Source of the DNA: Cantharellus purpuraceus
Lineage: Eukaryota > Basidiomycota > Agaricomycetes > Cantharellales > Hydnaceae
Direction of reading: 5' to 3'
Assembly (NCBI GenBank): GCA_025174535.1
Contig: JALBUN010000048.1
Span: 2,046,001-2,110,000 of the forward strand
DNA: 64,000 nt
How positions within the stretch are numbered: the stretch's first letter is position 1; every line of letters begins with the position of its first letter. Positions 36,686 to 48,797 of the stretch are shown piece by piece. The notes beneath the pieces were generated by a model that saw only the letters and a list, made by a program, of their open reading frames with translations, was not told the origin of the DNA and did no database searches. The position numbers and the translations under genes were made by a program.

Positions 36686-37749
36686 ATATGTGTAGCAAAA
36701 GGCTGGAGAGAGTAAAAGACTGGGCTACAAGGGGAGGAACCTTTTGGTAAGAGGCAAAATCTAGATTATGCGGTGTTTATCGACGGGCGGTGGCTGGGAA
36801 TTTCAACTCAGCCCTGTGGCACTTTATTTGGCGCGAGGCTTTGTGCACTGTGCTCGATGACTTGAAAGCTTAATCTTGATCACTAGCTGCAATGAGGCCG
36901 CAATGAATCCTTTCTTGCCCCGCTTGGATATCTCTCAACGTCGCCACTTTGATGATGCTTCCATTGCCAGATCAACCTACGCTCAACGCTTGGATATATC
37001 TTCTGCTCAGACTATGGCCACCCTGACGACGACCCCCCATCGCTGTTAGACCACACTCGAACGAACCCTGCGCTCAACGCTTGGATATATCTCAACATCG
37101 CCACCTTTGACGCTGCCAGCGGTTCTCCCATGCTACAAAGGAGCAGCCCCCTGATAGGTGCTGCAAAGGATCACCAGCCGCACCGATTCCTTTCTCGCTC
37201 CCCCATATCTCTCACAGTCGCCACCTTTGATGGGTCCTCCCGTGCCACAAAGGAACGCTCCCCCTCTTGCTTATATAGGGCCTCAGAGCTCACCCTCTCC
37301 CCTGCGCTCCTGGTGCTCTCTGACATCACGGCGACACTTCCTTCGCTCACAAAACGACCTGCTGCTCCAAAGACCCTGCTCTGCTCCTCGCCACCACGAC
37401 CCTTTCCGTTGACTTTGGCTTCGAGTTTCCCATTAGTTGCTGTTGCCGCACGTCTATATACCATTTTGCTTGACTTTAACCCCCCCCCCCTCGCTAACAC
37501 GCAAGTCTAGCCACAGGGGTCAAGTCACCACACCAAAAGTCCAATTCCACCACAGCCCACATCTACACACAGGGTATAATCAACTTTTATCCCAAAAGAA
37601 ACAAACAGAGAGAGAAAAACAGTCCATTCTAGACGATGAATTGATTGAGTTTTATATGCAGATGCGGTTTTGTGTGTGCAGATGCAGATGTCACCCCTCG
37701 TTCACACTCACACGTCACACATGCCCATCATCATCAGCCACCCACAGCC
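36686..37749. other. Intergenic with decayed direct repeats
   Basis: About 1.06 kb. Between 36.92 and 37.23 kb a phrase such as CGCTTGGATATATCTCAAC and a following CGCCAC-TTTGA recur in diverged form at about 36924, 36988, 37078 and 37202. The rest is CT-rich. The minus-strand frame at 37171-37500 has no ATG-supported family and is not called. Confidence 0.5.
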
Positions 37750-39224
37750 TCAGCCCGTCATTTCACCCACAGGCACGCTGCGCTCGCTAGCGACAGACAG
37801 TGCATACTCCTGTTTTTGCGGGTCCCAGCCCTCCGCCCAGCTGGGGACCTGCCGGCGAGGCTGCAACGCGGCAGGCGCAAACGCAGACGGCGGGGGCACA
37901 CTCGGCGAACGCAACGACGGATTACTGCCGCACCAGTCAGAAAACAAAAACAGCTGCAGACATGAAATACCCACTTGGCCTGGAGCGTGGGACCCAACGC
38001 CAGATTGGCAAAGCTCGACGGGAAGAGCGGGTGGCCGGGGCCTCGCTCGCCCACGGCGTCATACGGCACGTGCGGCTCGGCGCAGGACGTGGCGGACGAG
38101 CCGGAGTGGCGGCGGACGGGGGGCTCGGAGGGGGACACGACCAGACGCAGGCCGTGCACGGTGGCGGGGGGCGGGGGCGGGGAGTCGGACACGGGTGCGT
38201 CCTCGGAAATGTCCTCCATGCGCCCTGGGGGCGGGTGGCCCAGCGTGGGCGAGCGTGGGAAGGGCGTCGTGGGCGAGCGGGAGACCGGCGAGGGGCCGGT
38301 GGGCGTGGCGACGATGGGCTCGACCCATGCGTTGCCGAAGGACCCGGACAGATCGCCGTCGTCCTCTGCCGTGTCGGGGCCGGCACCGCTCTGTCTGTCC
38401 GCCGGCTCGTGGGTGCCGTCCAGCTCTGGGGGCACGCCCAGGGCTGCCTTGACACGCTCCCAGATGAGCTCGGACCGTGCGGAGATGCAGAGCTTGGCCT
38501 GTTGCACCCACTCCACGTCGCCCACCTCGTCGCGGCCCGTCCGGGTCAGCCAGTGCTCCAGCTGGGGGTACGTCCACGACGCCGGATCTGCGGCGCTGGC
38601 AGACGGCGTCCGGACGGGGAATGTCTGGGCCAGGAGCGTAAACAGCCTGGACGGGAGCGGCCGCGCGAGGAGATCCGCGACCTCGGAGGGTCTGTCCAGG
38701 AAGGGGAGCAGGTGGGACTCGGGGAGGGGGGTGAAGGTGACGGGGGAGGCGGGGAGCGAGGCGGGGCCGACGGGGGTGGCGGGGCGGGAGAGGGGGTAGT
38801 TGCACTGCTGGGCAAAGTCGTACACCTGGAGGGGCGTGAGCGGGGCGGGGGGGAGCATGGAGAGGTTCGTGAACGAGTTGCTGCGCGGGAAGAGCGGCCG
38901 CGGCCGTGCGCCTGCGGGCGACGCGGAGCGGGTGGGCTCGACGGCGGGGGGCGCGGCGAAGCCTGAGAAGGCAAAGGAGATGCGCGGGCCCGTGATGCCC
39001 CCCGAGTGCGTGCTCGAGCGCATCCGCGTCCGCCGCCCCGTCGTCTGCTCGCCGCCGTCCTGCGCGGCGCTGGAGGGGGCCTTGACAATGTGCAGCGTGC
39101 TCGTCATCGTCCGCTCCGTGTCGGGGAACGTCCCAAACGGGTCCGGCGCCGCCATCGACCCCCGACGGCGCGGCGAGAGCGAGCGCGAGATGGACAGCGG
39201 TGTCAAGTTGGTCGTCGTCGACAT
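37750..39224 (-). CDS. Conserved low-complexity protein of unknown function
   Basis: ATG 39224 (MSTTTNLTPLSISRSLSP) starts a long exon; one 49-nt intron near 37970-37925 joins it to a last exon ending at TGA 37750-37752. The N-terminus is Ser/Arg/Pro-rich (possible phosphorylation sites such as SRSLSPRRRGS and RSNSFTNLS). A compact, probably folded part follows with PLTPLQVYDFAQQCNYPLSR, PLPSRLFTLLAQTFPV, WTYPQLEHWLTRTG, DVEWVQQAKLCISARSELIW and RVKAALGVPPELD. The C-terminal third is Pro/Ser-rich. I do not recognise a named domain. The gene diverges from Sec72 with only about 90 bp between the two start codons. Confidence 0.65.
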
Positions 39225-39315
39225 GAGACTAAGCCATCATCATGGCAGAGCGCATGACTGCCATTTGCTTCCGCGGCGCGTCATTCTTTTTCGGCCAGCG
39301 CACTGACCCACCCCC

Positions 39316-40144
39316 ATGGCGCACGCTCACAGTCACGGCCCACAGCAGCAGCAGCCGCCGCCGCCGCCAGCGGTGCAGCCGACACCAGATCCCCTCGTGC
39401 AGGCCGCCCTCGACGCCCGTTTCCGCCCCGTCCCCCTCAAGCTCGCCCCGCACGTCGTCCCCGCCGACCCGCACTCGCCCCTCGACTTTTCCGCGCTCAA
39501 CACCCTCGCGCACCAGCTCGCCACCATGCTCCCCGCCGGCGAGCCCGTCCCCCCCCGCATCGACCCCCAGACCGTCATGCAGAACCCCCGCTCCTCCGCC
39601 GTCGTCAAGGCCAAAGACGAGGGTAACGTACGTCCACCCGCGCACACACCCCACACCCCTGCTCACCCCCCCCCCCCTTCTTCTCTCCAGAAACTCTACG
39701 GCGCCGGCAAATACGCCCAGGCCATCGAAATGTACACCGCCGCCGCCGAAATCACAATGTCCCGCCCCCAGTGGGAGGCCTCGAACCTCATCAAGGACGA
39801 GCTCGCCATGGTCCTCTCCAACCGCTCCGCCGCCCACGCCATCTCCAACGACTGGGTCGCCGCCCTCGTCGACGCCGACGCCGTCGTCCAGATCAAGCGT
39901 CCCTGGAGCAAGGGCCACTTCCGCAAGGCCAAGGCGCTCCAGGGCCTCGCCAAGTACGCCGACGCCAAGGAGGCCCTCTCCCTCGGTCTGTCGTTCGAGC
40001 CTGCCAACGTCGTCAGTCGCCCCGTCTGTTGATTCCCTCCCTCGACCGACTGACCACCGTGTGTTGCAGGAAATGCGGGCGTTCATGGCAGAGTTGGAGG
40101 AGCAGATAAAGGCGGCGGAACACAGCCATCCGCGACACGCCTGA
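39316..40144 (+). CDS. SEC72: ER translocation complex subunit Sec72 (TPR protein)
   Basis: Three exons; introns begin GTACGT (after KDEGN) and GTCAGT (after FEPANV). The Gln/Pro-rich start (ATG 39316) is followed by TPDPLVQAALDARFRPVPL and PLDFSALNTLAHQLA, then the TPR part: KDEGNKLYGAGKYAQAIEMY, SRPQWEASNLIKDELAMVLS, NRSAAHAISNDWVAAL, RPWSKGHFRKAKALQGL and LGLSFEPAN. The PWSKGHFRKAKAL block is typical of Sec72. In yeast, Sec72 joins Sec62/63/71 on the cytosolic face of the ER for post-translational translocation and binds chaperones through its TPRs. Stop TGA is at 40142-40144. Exon GC content is very high, like its neighbours. Confidence 0.85.
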
Positions 40145-40398
40145 TCCCGCGCGCAGGAGCGCCGTTTCCCGTCCTTGGCAGACGCGTAGAATCAGATCTC
40201 ACGCGTCGTTTCCCTCTTATATCCTGTCTTTGGTACACGCTGCAGGATAGATTGTGCGTCGCAATGCTACGCTCATAATATATTTCCAAAACAACAGCAA
40301 TAAAGATGATAATAAAAACCCGTCAACAGTAGTAAGAGATATCACAAGCACAGCCCAACGCCCTGGGGGTATCATCACCTGCAAAAGCCACTCCCACC

Positions 40399-42953
40399 TC
40401 ACCTCACCTCACCGCCCCCCCCACCAAACCGCTCCAAGATCCACCGCACCTCCCCCGCACACTCGCCCGGCTCGCGAAACACCCTGAACGCAGTCCCGCG
40501 CGGTATAACCGCGCGCGCACGCGCCACGCGCGACTCGAGGTCGTACTGTCGGCGCTCCTCGGGCGTCGTCACCCCGCCACCGCCGCTGCCCAGCGAGCGG
40601 CTGCGCGGGAGTGGGAGTATACGCGCTGGCGGTGGTGGTGGGGCGGACGAGTGTGGCGAGCTTGATGTGGTACTGCTACTAGCAGAGTTCGACGACGACG
40701 ACGCGGCATTGAGAGAGCCCATAAAGGACATGGTAGGAATCGGCTCTGGCTCCTTGTTCACCAGCGGCAGCCCAAAATGGCTTGGTTCCTCCGCCCCACC
40801 GCCTCCCCCATACGCCCACGCCCCCCCGCCCGCAGCTCCCTCCCACACCGCCGCCGCCACATCACGCCCCCCTCCCGTGCTCACATTCCGCACAAACACC
40901 CCCACGACCTGCCGCGGCCGCTCGCGCGCCAGCTCCGCATACAGCTCCATATCCTGCTCCCCCGTGTCCCCCACGAGCATGAAGCGCGCCTCGGGGAACG
41001 CGTCGAGCACGTCCACCACGCCCTGGCGCTTGCGCGACGCCGGCGGAGAGAGCAGCGACTGCAGCAGGGAGCGCGCGGCGTATGATCGGAGTCGGATCGA
41101 GCCTGTGTGTGTGCGTGTGTGTGAGAAACACGGCGCGACGTTGTGATAGCGGGCTTTAGGGACGTACCTTCCGGAAGTGACGATATGTGAAAGTACTCTG
41201 TCAAGACGGGCAACAGCTGGAACGGCGAGTTCGACTGGAAAGGAACATTTCAGACCTGTATGGTTCACTCTGCACTCAAAAAAACTCACCACATAATGAA
41301 AGCGGACACCTACGGCGCCTCAGCAACACGTCCTAAACGCACAAAAACGCGTGCTCGCTCACCCTTTTGCCACAAATCCCTGTACCAGTCCACCATACTA
41401 TGAAGCACGAGCTCATCCAAGTGCCGCACGAACACGTTCTGGAATGCATGTCTGGCGCCCTGGAGGATGCCCGCATGTTTCACCGTATCGTCAATGTCGG
41501 AAATGAGACGCACAGGCACATGCGCGCGGGGCAGCGCCATGCATATGCTGCTCCTTGCCGGAGACGCACCATGCGCCAGCAAAGCCAGCCGCGAAGAAGA
41601 CGGAGACGGGGATGGCGGTGCCGACGGAGAGCCAGGCGGTATATGGAGGCTGTGGCGGGAATACGGCAGGTACGGAACAGAGGCCGCAAGGGCCGAGGAC
41701 GGCGGCCGCGCAGACGGCGCCCACATTTCCGCCTGCACAATGACGGGATACTCCACGTCGCGCTCTCCAAACGCGAGATGCAGCGTCGGCGGGTGGGTGG
41801 CCAGCCGACTCCAGGGCACGTTGAGGAGGGTCTCAAACGAGCCTTCGGCGCTGGTGGTCACGTACGTCGTGGCGAGCGGCTCGATCTCTTGGTCGTGCTC
41901 TTCGCTCGTGCCGTGCACCTCGGACGGATCGGGGGTAAGACCTGGGTAGGGACAGTATACGGAAACACGGATCGTTCGGTTGGGTATAGCGCTGGCCCAG
42001 AAGGGTTGGACGCGGGAGTCCAAGTTGGCATGCAGGCGTGCGAGTGCGTGGTCGGCTAGTTCTGGAAGGCGAGAAGGGAGGGGAAAGGGTGTGTGGGTAG
42101 CAGGGGATATGGGTGTGGAGGGCTCGGACCTCGGGAATGTGGGTTTTGTGTGGTGAGAAATAGCGTCTGGACTCGAGGCAGAGCGATGGGGAACTTCGCG
42201 CTGGTGATGTGAGAGCGTATCCTGCTCCGAGTCGATATCATCGTCGGCCGAGGGAGAAGCGGCGAGTTCCCTGAATTGCGCTTCGAGAGTCTCTAGCTCG
42301 AGTTGCGCGATGGTATCACCAGATGAGAGTGATTTTTTGAGCTCTGGTCGTGACGGCGTGTCAGACCTCTGGAGACCTGCCGGTCCCTGTTGCGGGGGTG
42401 TGCGATGGGACGTTAGCGCAGCTGAGAGCTTTGGGAGGGCTGCATAGCCTGTCGGCAGAGCACTGGATGAGCGCGTGGACCCAGCTAGTAGTGGATAGAA
42501 CGGATAATACCTTTTGCGAGACGATAAAACGCCTTTTGAGAACGCGTGGCAGCCTCTGGCGGGCGCAGGCTCGATGCAAAGCCAGAAACATACACGTCCA
42601 AGTCGAATTCCGCGACTGAGGACTGCTCAGCGTATGCTACACAACAACGGCAACAACATGGACATACTGTCGTCGGTCGCCGCGGCAGGGCGCCGGACGG
42701 CCCAGCCTGGGAACAGCTGCACTTTCTCGACTCCCAGTGCCGCACGTTGGGCGGTGGTGTACGGGCTGCCTGGTGCCTGCCTGGTCCAGGTCTGCTGCGA
42801 GCTGGATTCTCTGGATGCGCCCCGTACGCGCGACGACCACGCCCTGTAGTCCATCTGCGCCACATGGTCTTTGAACGACGCCAGGCGGGAGGACGTCAGA
42901 CCCCTCCATGAAGCAGAGGGCATATTGGAGCCGGATGGGCTATGTGAAGCCAT
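40399..42953 (-). CDS. APP1: APP1-type phosphatidate phosphatase (DUF2183)
   Basis: ATG 42953 (MASHSPSGSNMPSASW). Blocks in order: KVQLFPGWAVRR; EFDLDVYVSGFASSLRPPE; SQKAFYRLAKG|YAALPKL across a 62-nt intron; LADHALARLHANLDSRVQPF; then the phosphatase domain with VRLISDIDDTVKHAGIL (DxDxT nucleophile), FQNVFVRHLDEL, MVDWYRDLW, VRFHYVSNSPFQLLPVL, GSIRLRSYAARSLLQSL, SRKRQGVVDVLDAFPEARFM and LVGDTGEQDMELYAELA. This is the APP1 family: a Mg-dependent phosphatidate phosphatase found in cortical actin patches in yeast, linking lipid turnover and endocytosis. The Ser/Gly/Pro-rich C-terminus is probably disordered. The first junction (near 42650) implies an unusually short intron of about 31 nt and is uncertain. 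Confidence 0.85.
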
Positions 42954-43599
42954 TGCACATCAGTGTCATCAAACAGCCGAGGTATATGTACGTAGGTGGC
43001 TACAAAACACTTGAGCGTACCCGAGTGCCACCCGAGAGCGCCGCGGAGGAATATATACAAAAATATGTCCAAGTCACGTGCCCAACATCCTTTCCTCCCA
43101 AACTTGCCTGTACCATTGGCCCTACTCTCCAAGTGATATAGTAACCTCACTTTGGACATGAGTAAAATAATCAGAATTACTGGAGGAATTCCTTGTACGC
43201 TAACTCGGCATCGGTCTGTTGTGTATTTCATTGCCCGTGTCGAGCTAGCAAGCTTCGCAGCAATGCCTCAAATAGCTGACGGGTACCAGACTGCGGTAAA
43301 TTGGGCATAAATTACAGCTAAATCGGGAGACTTATACACTTTATAGAGCACTCTGTCTGCACATCATATATGACGGGAAGGCCCGGGTCTACCGGTAAGT
43401 CGTCCTTGCGCTTCTCCTCAGAGTTGTGGCGCTGCGTACGACTTTTGTATAATGCAATCAGCAACGATTTACCTTGGCATGGGTACCACAGCATACCATT
43501 TTGAGCATCTCAACCGTGGTCAATATGGATTCGAGCGCTGCCTCTGAAACATTACCTGGGTGAGCCAAGGCCTCCTAATCAGCTGGCTCAGCAATAGAC
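42954..43599. other. Intergenic, no gene recognised
   Basis: About 650 bp upstream of APP1. No supported gene. Confidence 0.5.
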
Positions 43600-44880
43600 A
43601 CGAGAAGACGATCGCATACGGTGTCGGTAGCTTGCGAGCCTATCTGCGCAATTCTCTCGCGCTCCTGCCTTCACATCTTCGCGCGTTCTCTCTCATTGGG
43701 CCCGTCCTCTGCTGCTAAAGCTCCACCAGCTGTGGCGTCGTTCTTCGGGCCAAGCTATGGCACGTCGCCCATTTCTCTGCCCTTCAGCCACAGTGTCGCT
43801 GCAAGGCCTCCAAGGAGGAACCATACGAGGCGTCGCGGACCGCGGTAACAATGGTACATCAAGCAAGATGGACCTGAGTATGGCGGATTTGGACACGGGT
43901 AGTGATGAGGATACATGCACTTTGAGGCTTTTCATGCATTCTACTTAAAATCCTTCCACTGCTGCAGCTTGCCGAGAGGACGCGTGCATGCCACGTTGAA
44001 ACATTTGGACGACAGGTGTATACGGCTCATAACTACAGCTACTGAGGTGTATGTGTCTGACATCTTCGTTCAGCCACCCTTGCGCGTGTCACGACAGTAG
44101 TTGTATCTCGAGTGCCGTGGAGCCAATAGCTACCGCTTACTACCGCACATAGCGGTTCCTCTAGCAGCTGCCTGTCCGCCCCACTCCACGTGAATTAATT
44201 ACTGAGTATAATTCTGCTGGTATGCACGGAGATCTTCTGTCAAATTTATGTGTAGTTATCTTTGCGTGCCATGGGACTCGTTCCTTTGCGCTGAATAAGC
44301 CTGGTATAAACGTTTCATCAACCGATCTTTCAACATGAGCTTTATAGACAGACACATAACAAGCAGGGTCTCTGGCCTCTGGCTGGTACAGTGCTTCACA
44401 TGAGTCACAACCGAGGTCCCTTGCAGAACACTTGGAATGTGTTCTTGAAATGCATCGCTATACCATAAGGATGATACCATAACTTCTATCGAGTGTAATA
44501 GTATCACAGTGATGGAACACTTACAATTCCCGTTGTGGCCACAGCGTGAATTGTAAGCGTTCAACGATGAGTACGGCTTAAGTCAGGCACCGGGTCCCGC
44601 ACTCCCGCAGAAGGATGCTCTTAGTGAATTATCTATCGCCCAGTCAATTGCATTTATCTGGTGGTTCTTTGTAGGTTGTCGGAGAAGTATGAATAATTCT
44701 CAAAAGGTTTAATCCCAGATAGCACACCCGTGACCATCATCAAAGAGTCACAAAGCGAAGTGAAACAGATAACCTCTAATGGGATTCGAAACAGACAATC
44801 TACATGTTATTCGACGCCTTTTAAGTCGACAGCAATTCAAAAGTTTAGGTGCTTTCTAATGTCAGCCTGATGTGGCCTTC

Positions 44881-46203
44881 TGTTTTGGAACCCGCAAAAT
44901 TATGGTGTTAGGGCAAACTCTAAATCACCACAATTCCGTGAATGAACAGCTGAGAAGAATATCAAACCCTGCTGCAGCACAACTCCAGAAACGATCTAAC
45001 GTTTGTACTTTGGTTACAATCCTTTGTATTGGTCAATGCAGACTATACGCAGAAAAGTAATACATTTCTTAGCAGCAAGAAATGAATAAGACTTCCAGAG
45101 TCTAGAGTTCACGGACGCTTAGGGGTCCAGATATTCCAAAAAGAGGGGAATGCACTTAGAGGCTAAAGGAAGTAGGTGGATGAATCCAACCGTCCAACCA
45201 GTGGCACTCAGAACTTAAACAAGAGCACTAATGGCAGGACTATCGACAGACAATCTCACCCTGTAGATTCGTAGTCACGTGAGGCAGATACTACACTCAC
45301 GCCCAAAGCAGGAATATCACTACTTCAAGTGCAATCAAGTACAGTTACACAACTGTAAAAGATCCTTGAACTGGTAATCAACAGTTACTGAGATAGATGA
45401 TGACACTGTATGTCACTCTAGTCACACTGGTGTGCAGAAGATGGGTAGGATATGTTTAATATGTTACTATTTCAGAGGCAGAATGGCCTCCTTATATATT
45501 GTATTTACAGGGGCTGAGCAATGCTTCTGGAATATTCTACCTATTAATAGATGGAAACTACTGGAAGGTTGTGGAAGGTGGAAGAAAGGGGTAGAATATT
45601 CCAAGTCAATCACAGGTTCTGATCACTGAAATAACACTGATCAGGAGCTGAATAATGGTTCTGGAAAGTTCTATCTAATAATAGAAGGAAACAGCTAGAA
45701 TGTTATGGAAAGGGATAGAATATTCCAAGGCAATCACCTGATCTGATCCCTGAACTAGGCACTGATCAGGAAAAAAGAAGGGTGTCCACCCTGTTTTCTG
45801 CACTGGTTTGGACAGCCATGGATAGCCACATCTCAGGTGATGATCTCCACAGAAAATAGTGCCCTGAGAGGCTGTGGTTGTCAAGTTAGAGAATATTTAT
45901 TGATCAGAGACATCTGAGCTTGAATTCAGGCGGAATGCCTGGTCCAAAGGTGGATAGCCGGCTGTGGGAAGGTTTGTGGGCGCCTATGGGTCCACAACTG
46001 TAGCACAGCAGAAATAAATGATTCTGGGCCGAGTTCTGCATGGAATATTCCAGAAAAAATATGAAAAATTAGAGAATATTTGAATAAGTCCATTCCAGGT
46101 ACAAGCATCAAATATATGCTGATATTTAGGAATGGAAAAGCAAAGTATAGCACATTGGTGCTGCATAAATGGAATTTGATAGGGAAAAGGTGGTTCCCAT
46201 ACA
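44881..46203 (-). repeat. Solo LTR-A, reverse orientation
   Basis: 1,323 bp, TGTTTTGGAACC...GGTTCCCATACA, with terminal TG/CA. It is flanked by a perfect 5-bp target duplication CCTTC (44876-44880 and 46204-46208). It is the reverse complement of 47475-48797 with almost no difference; one codon change (Ala/Thr) is visible in a shared open frame. No coding capacity. Confidence 0.9.
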
Positions 46204-46614
46204 CCTTCTCCCGGTTATGCATGCAGGATGAAGCTACCGCATTTTTTTTTTTTTTTTTTTTTTTTTAGCATGTTACTATCATAGGATTGTTCCACATGCG
46301 CAGTAGGATCAGCACTCGGCTTGCTTGTGATTCACATTGATTTTATTTGCTTCTTCATGCACACTAATCCCAGTAAAACACACCTTATCAATGCAAAGCT
46401 CAACTGATGTGAAGTGAGCAGGACTGGAAATCACTTGTGCCTCTCATATAGAATTTTAGTCTTCTAACAGGTATGACAAATCAGGATGGGAGCTAGCCCC
46501 AGGAAACCATCCCTGCAATCCATATCAAGATGGAGTTGCCAAAGGGGCATGGGGCACCAACCACCACTCTGAGTACTCTGTTTTCCCCTTTGACCTTTTC
46601 TCTCTGTTTACTAT

Positions 46615-47180
46615 GACGCTTGTTCGGAATCATGTCAGTATACAATATTCTGATGTATATGAGATATACATCAGAATTTCAATGATACATAAAGCCAGGG
46701 AGTTACAATTTGGATATCTTAAAAGATTTCGGATGTGTGAAATTTTCATAAATATAAACATATATTCTATATTTTAATAAACTTTTAAAGATAAGACATT
46801 TGGTTGAGATGAACATAATTATTTACATGGATATAATAGGAATGTATGTATTAATATAATTGGTATTATATAGGGTATTTAGATATACAAATACCAGGTG
46901 GGGATTAAAGATAGTTCAAATTATGTTATAAGTATTGTATAAGAAAGAATCAATGATATTTGGATGTTCCTTCAAGAGAGTTGCCACCACTAAATCAGGA
47001 AAAAAAGAATTATTTTTGAGAATTATGCCAAAATATCAAAATATGTTTTAATCTAGTATATTGTGTAAAATTTGAGAATCATGTTGAAATATGAAAATAA
47101 GTTTGAATTGAAGTGTATTGTATAAAATTTGAGGAAAATAGGTTGTATATATGTATTTGTTGTATTTCTGAACAAGCGTC
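46615..47180 (-). mobile_element. MITE copy a (566 bp)
   Basis: AT-rich element with inverted ends GACGCTTGTTC / GAACAAGCGTC, flanked by TAT on both sides (46612-46614, 47181-47183). It is the reverse complement of copy b. No open frame of note. Confidence 0.85.
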
Positions 47181-47390
47181 TATGATCAACCTCAAGGTTG
47201 CTGTTGTCATAGGAGTCATCATTCAATCTATCTTGTTTAGTGTCTATCAGGTAAATAGCATTTGGCACCAAGCCATCCATGCCTTGTGTACCATTCATGC
47301 CTTGTGTGTTAAATGGTGGGATGCTATTAGGGTTTCAATGGAGTAACTGGAGTTTGGATGCTAGTGATGAAGGGGATGGGACTTTACTGT

Positions 47391-47474
47391 TCCAGTTCAA
47401 CTGGAGACAGAGTGGGGACAATAACTATTGAGTTGGATCAAGTGGACTTGGCTTCAACTTGTGTGTTGTGCCCC
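47391..47474 (-). repeat. LTR-B-like fragment
   Basis: GGACTTGGCTTCAACTTGTG matches the LTR-B interior (for example 52065-52085). It is cut off by the next LTR-A at 47475. Confidence 0.5.
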
Positions 47475-48797
47475 TGTATGGGAACCACCTTTTCCCTATC
47501 AAATTCCATTTATGCAGCACCAATGTGCTATACTTTGCTTTTCCATTCCTAAATATCAGCATATATTTGATGCTTGTACCTGGAATGGACTTATTCAAAT
47601 ATTCTCTAATTTTTCATATTTTTTCTGGAATATTCCATGCAGAACTCGGCCCAGAATCATTTATTTCTGCTGTGCTACAGTTGTGGACCCATAGGCGCCC
47701 ACAAACCTTCCCACAGCCGGCTATCCACCTTTGGACCAGGCATTCCGCCTGAATTCAAGCTCAGATGTCTCTGATCAATAAATATTCTCTAACTTGACAA
47801 CCACAGCCTCTCAGGGCACTATTTTCTGTGGAGATCATCACCTGAGATGTGGCTATCCATGGCTGTCCAAACCAGTGCAGAAAACAGGGTGGACACCCTT
47901 CTTTTTTCCTGATCAGTGCCTAGTTCAGGGATCAGATCAGGTGATTGCCTTGGAATATTCTATCCCTTTCCATAACATTCTAGCTGTTTCCTTCTATTAT
48001 TAGATAGAACTTTCCAGAACCATTATTCAGCTCCTGATCAGTGTTATTTCAGTGATCAGAACCTGTGATTGACTTGGAATATTCTACCCCTTTCTTCCAC
48101 CTTCCACAACCTTCCAGTAGTTTCCATCTATTAATAGGTAGAATATTCCAGAAGCATTGCTCAGCTCCTGTAAATACAATATATAAGGAGGTCATTCTGC
48201 CTCTGAAATAGTAACATATTAAACATATCCTACCCATCTTCTGCACACCAGTGTGACTAGAGTGACATACAGTGTCATCATCTATCTCAGTAACTGTTGA
48301 TTACCAGTTCAAGGATCTTTTACAGTTGTGTAACTGTACTTGATTGCACTTGAAGTAGTGATATTCCTGCTTTGGGCGTGAGTGTAGTATCTGCCTCACG
48401 TGACTACGAATCTACAGGGTGAGATTGTCTGTCGATAGTCCTGCCATTAGTGCTCTTGTTTAAGTTCTGAGTGCCACTGGTTGGACGGTTGGATTCATCC
48501 ACCTACTTCCTTTAGCCTCTAAGTGCATTCCCCTCTTTTTGGAATATCTGGACCCCTAAGCGTCCGTGAACTCTAGACTCTGGAAGTCTTATTCATTTCT
48601 TGCTGCTAAGAAATGTATTACTTTTCTGCGTATAGTCTGCATTGACCAATACAAAGGATTGTAACCAAAGTACAAACGTTAGATCGTTTCTGGAGTTGTG
48701 CTGCAGCAGGGTTTGATATTCTTCTCAGCTGTTCATTCACGGAATTGTGGTGATTTAGAGTTTGCCCTAACACCATAATTTTGCGGGTTCCAAAACA
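47475..48797 (+). repeat. LTR-A, forward orientation
   Basis: 1,323 bp, TGTATGGGAACC...GGTTCCAAAACA. The flanks do not match (GCCCC left, ATATC right): the left flank is an LTR-B fragment and the right flank is gypsy pol. It therefore looks like a recombinant LTR and not a simple insertion. Confidence 0.85.

Larger units (their letters stand above)
43600..47390. repeat. Ancient diverged duplication, copy 2 (interrupted)
   Basis: Counterpart of 17.4-19.3 kb. Host sequence runs 43600-44880, resumes at 46209 after a solo LTR-A, is broken again by a MITE (46615-47180) and continues to about 47390. Shared islands are listed under copy 1. A 27-base T run at about 46241-46266 lies in the middle part. 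Confidence 0.55.

Noticed and set aside
37800..38966. 388-codon + strand frame
   Set aside because: Antisense of the 37750-39224 gene in very GC-rich DNA; Gly/Arg-rich with no domain.
46241..46266. T run as a poly(A) tail of a retroposed gene or LINE
   Set aside because: No LINE or cDNA-like sequence or target duplication is attached; it lies within the diverged host duplication.
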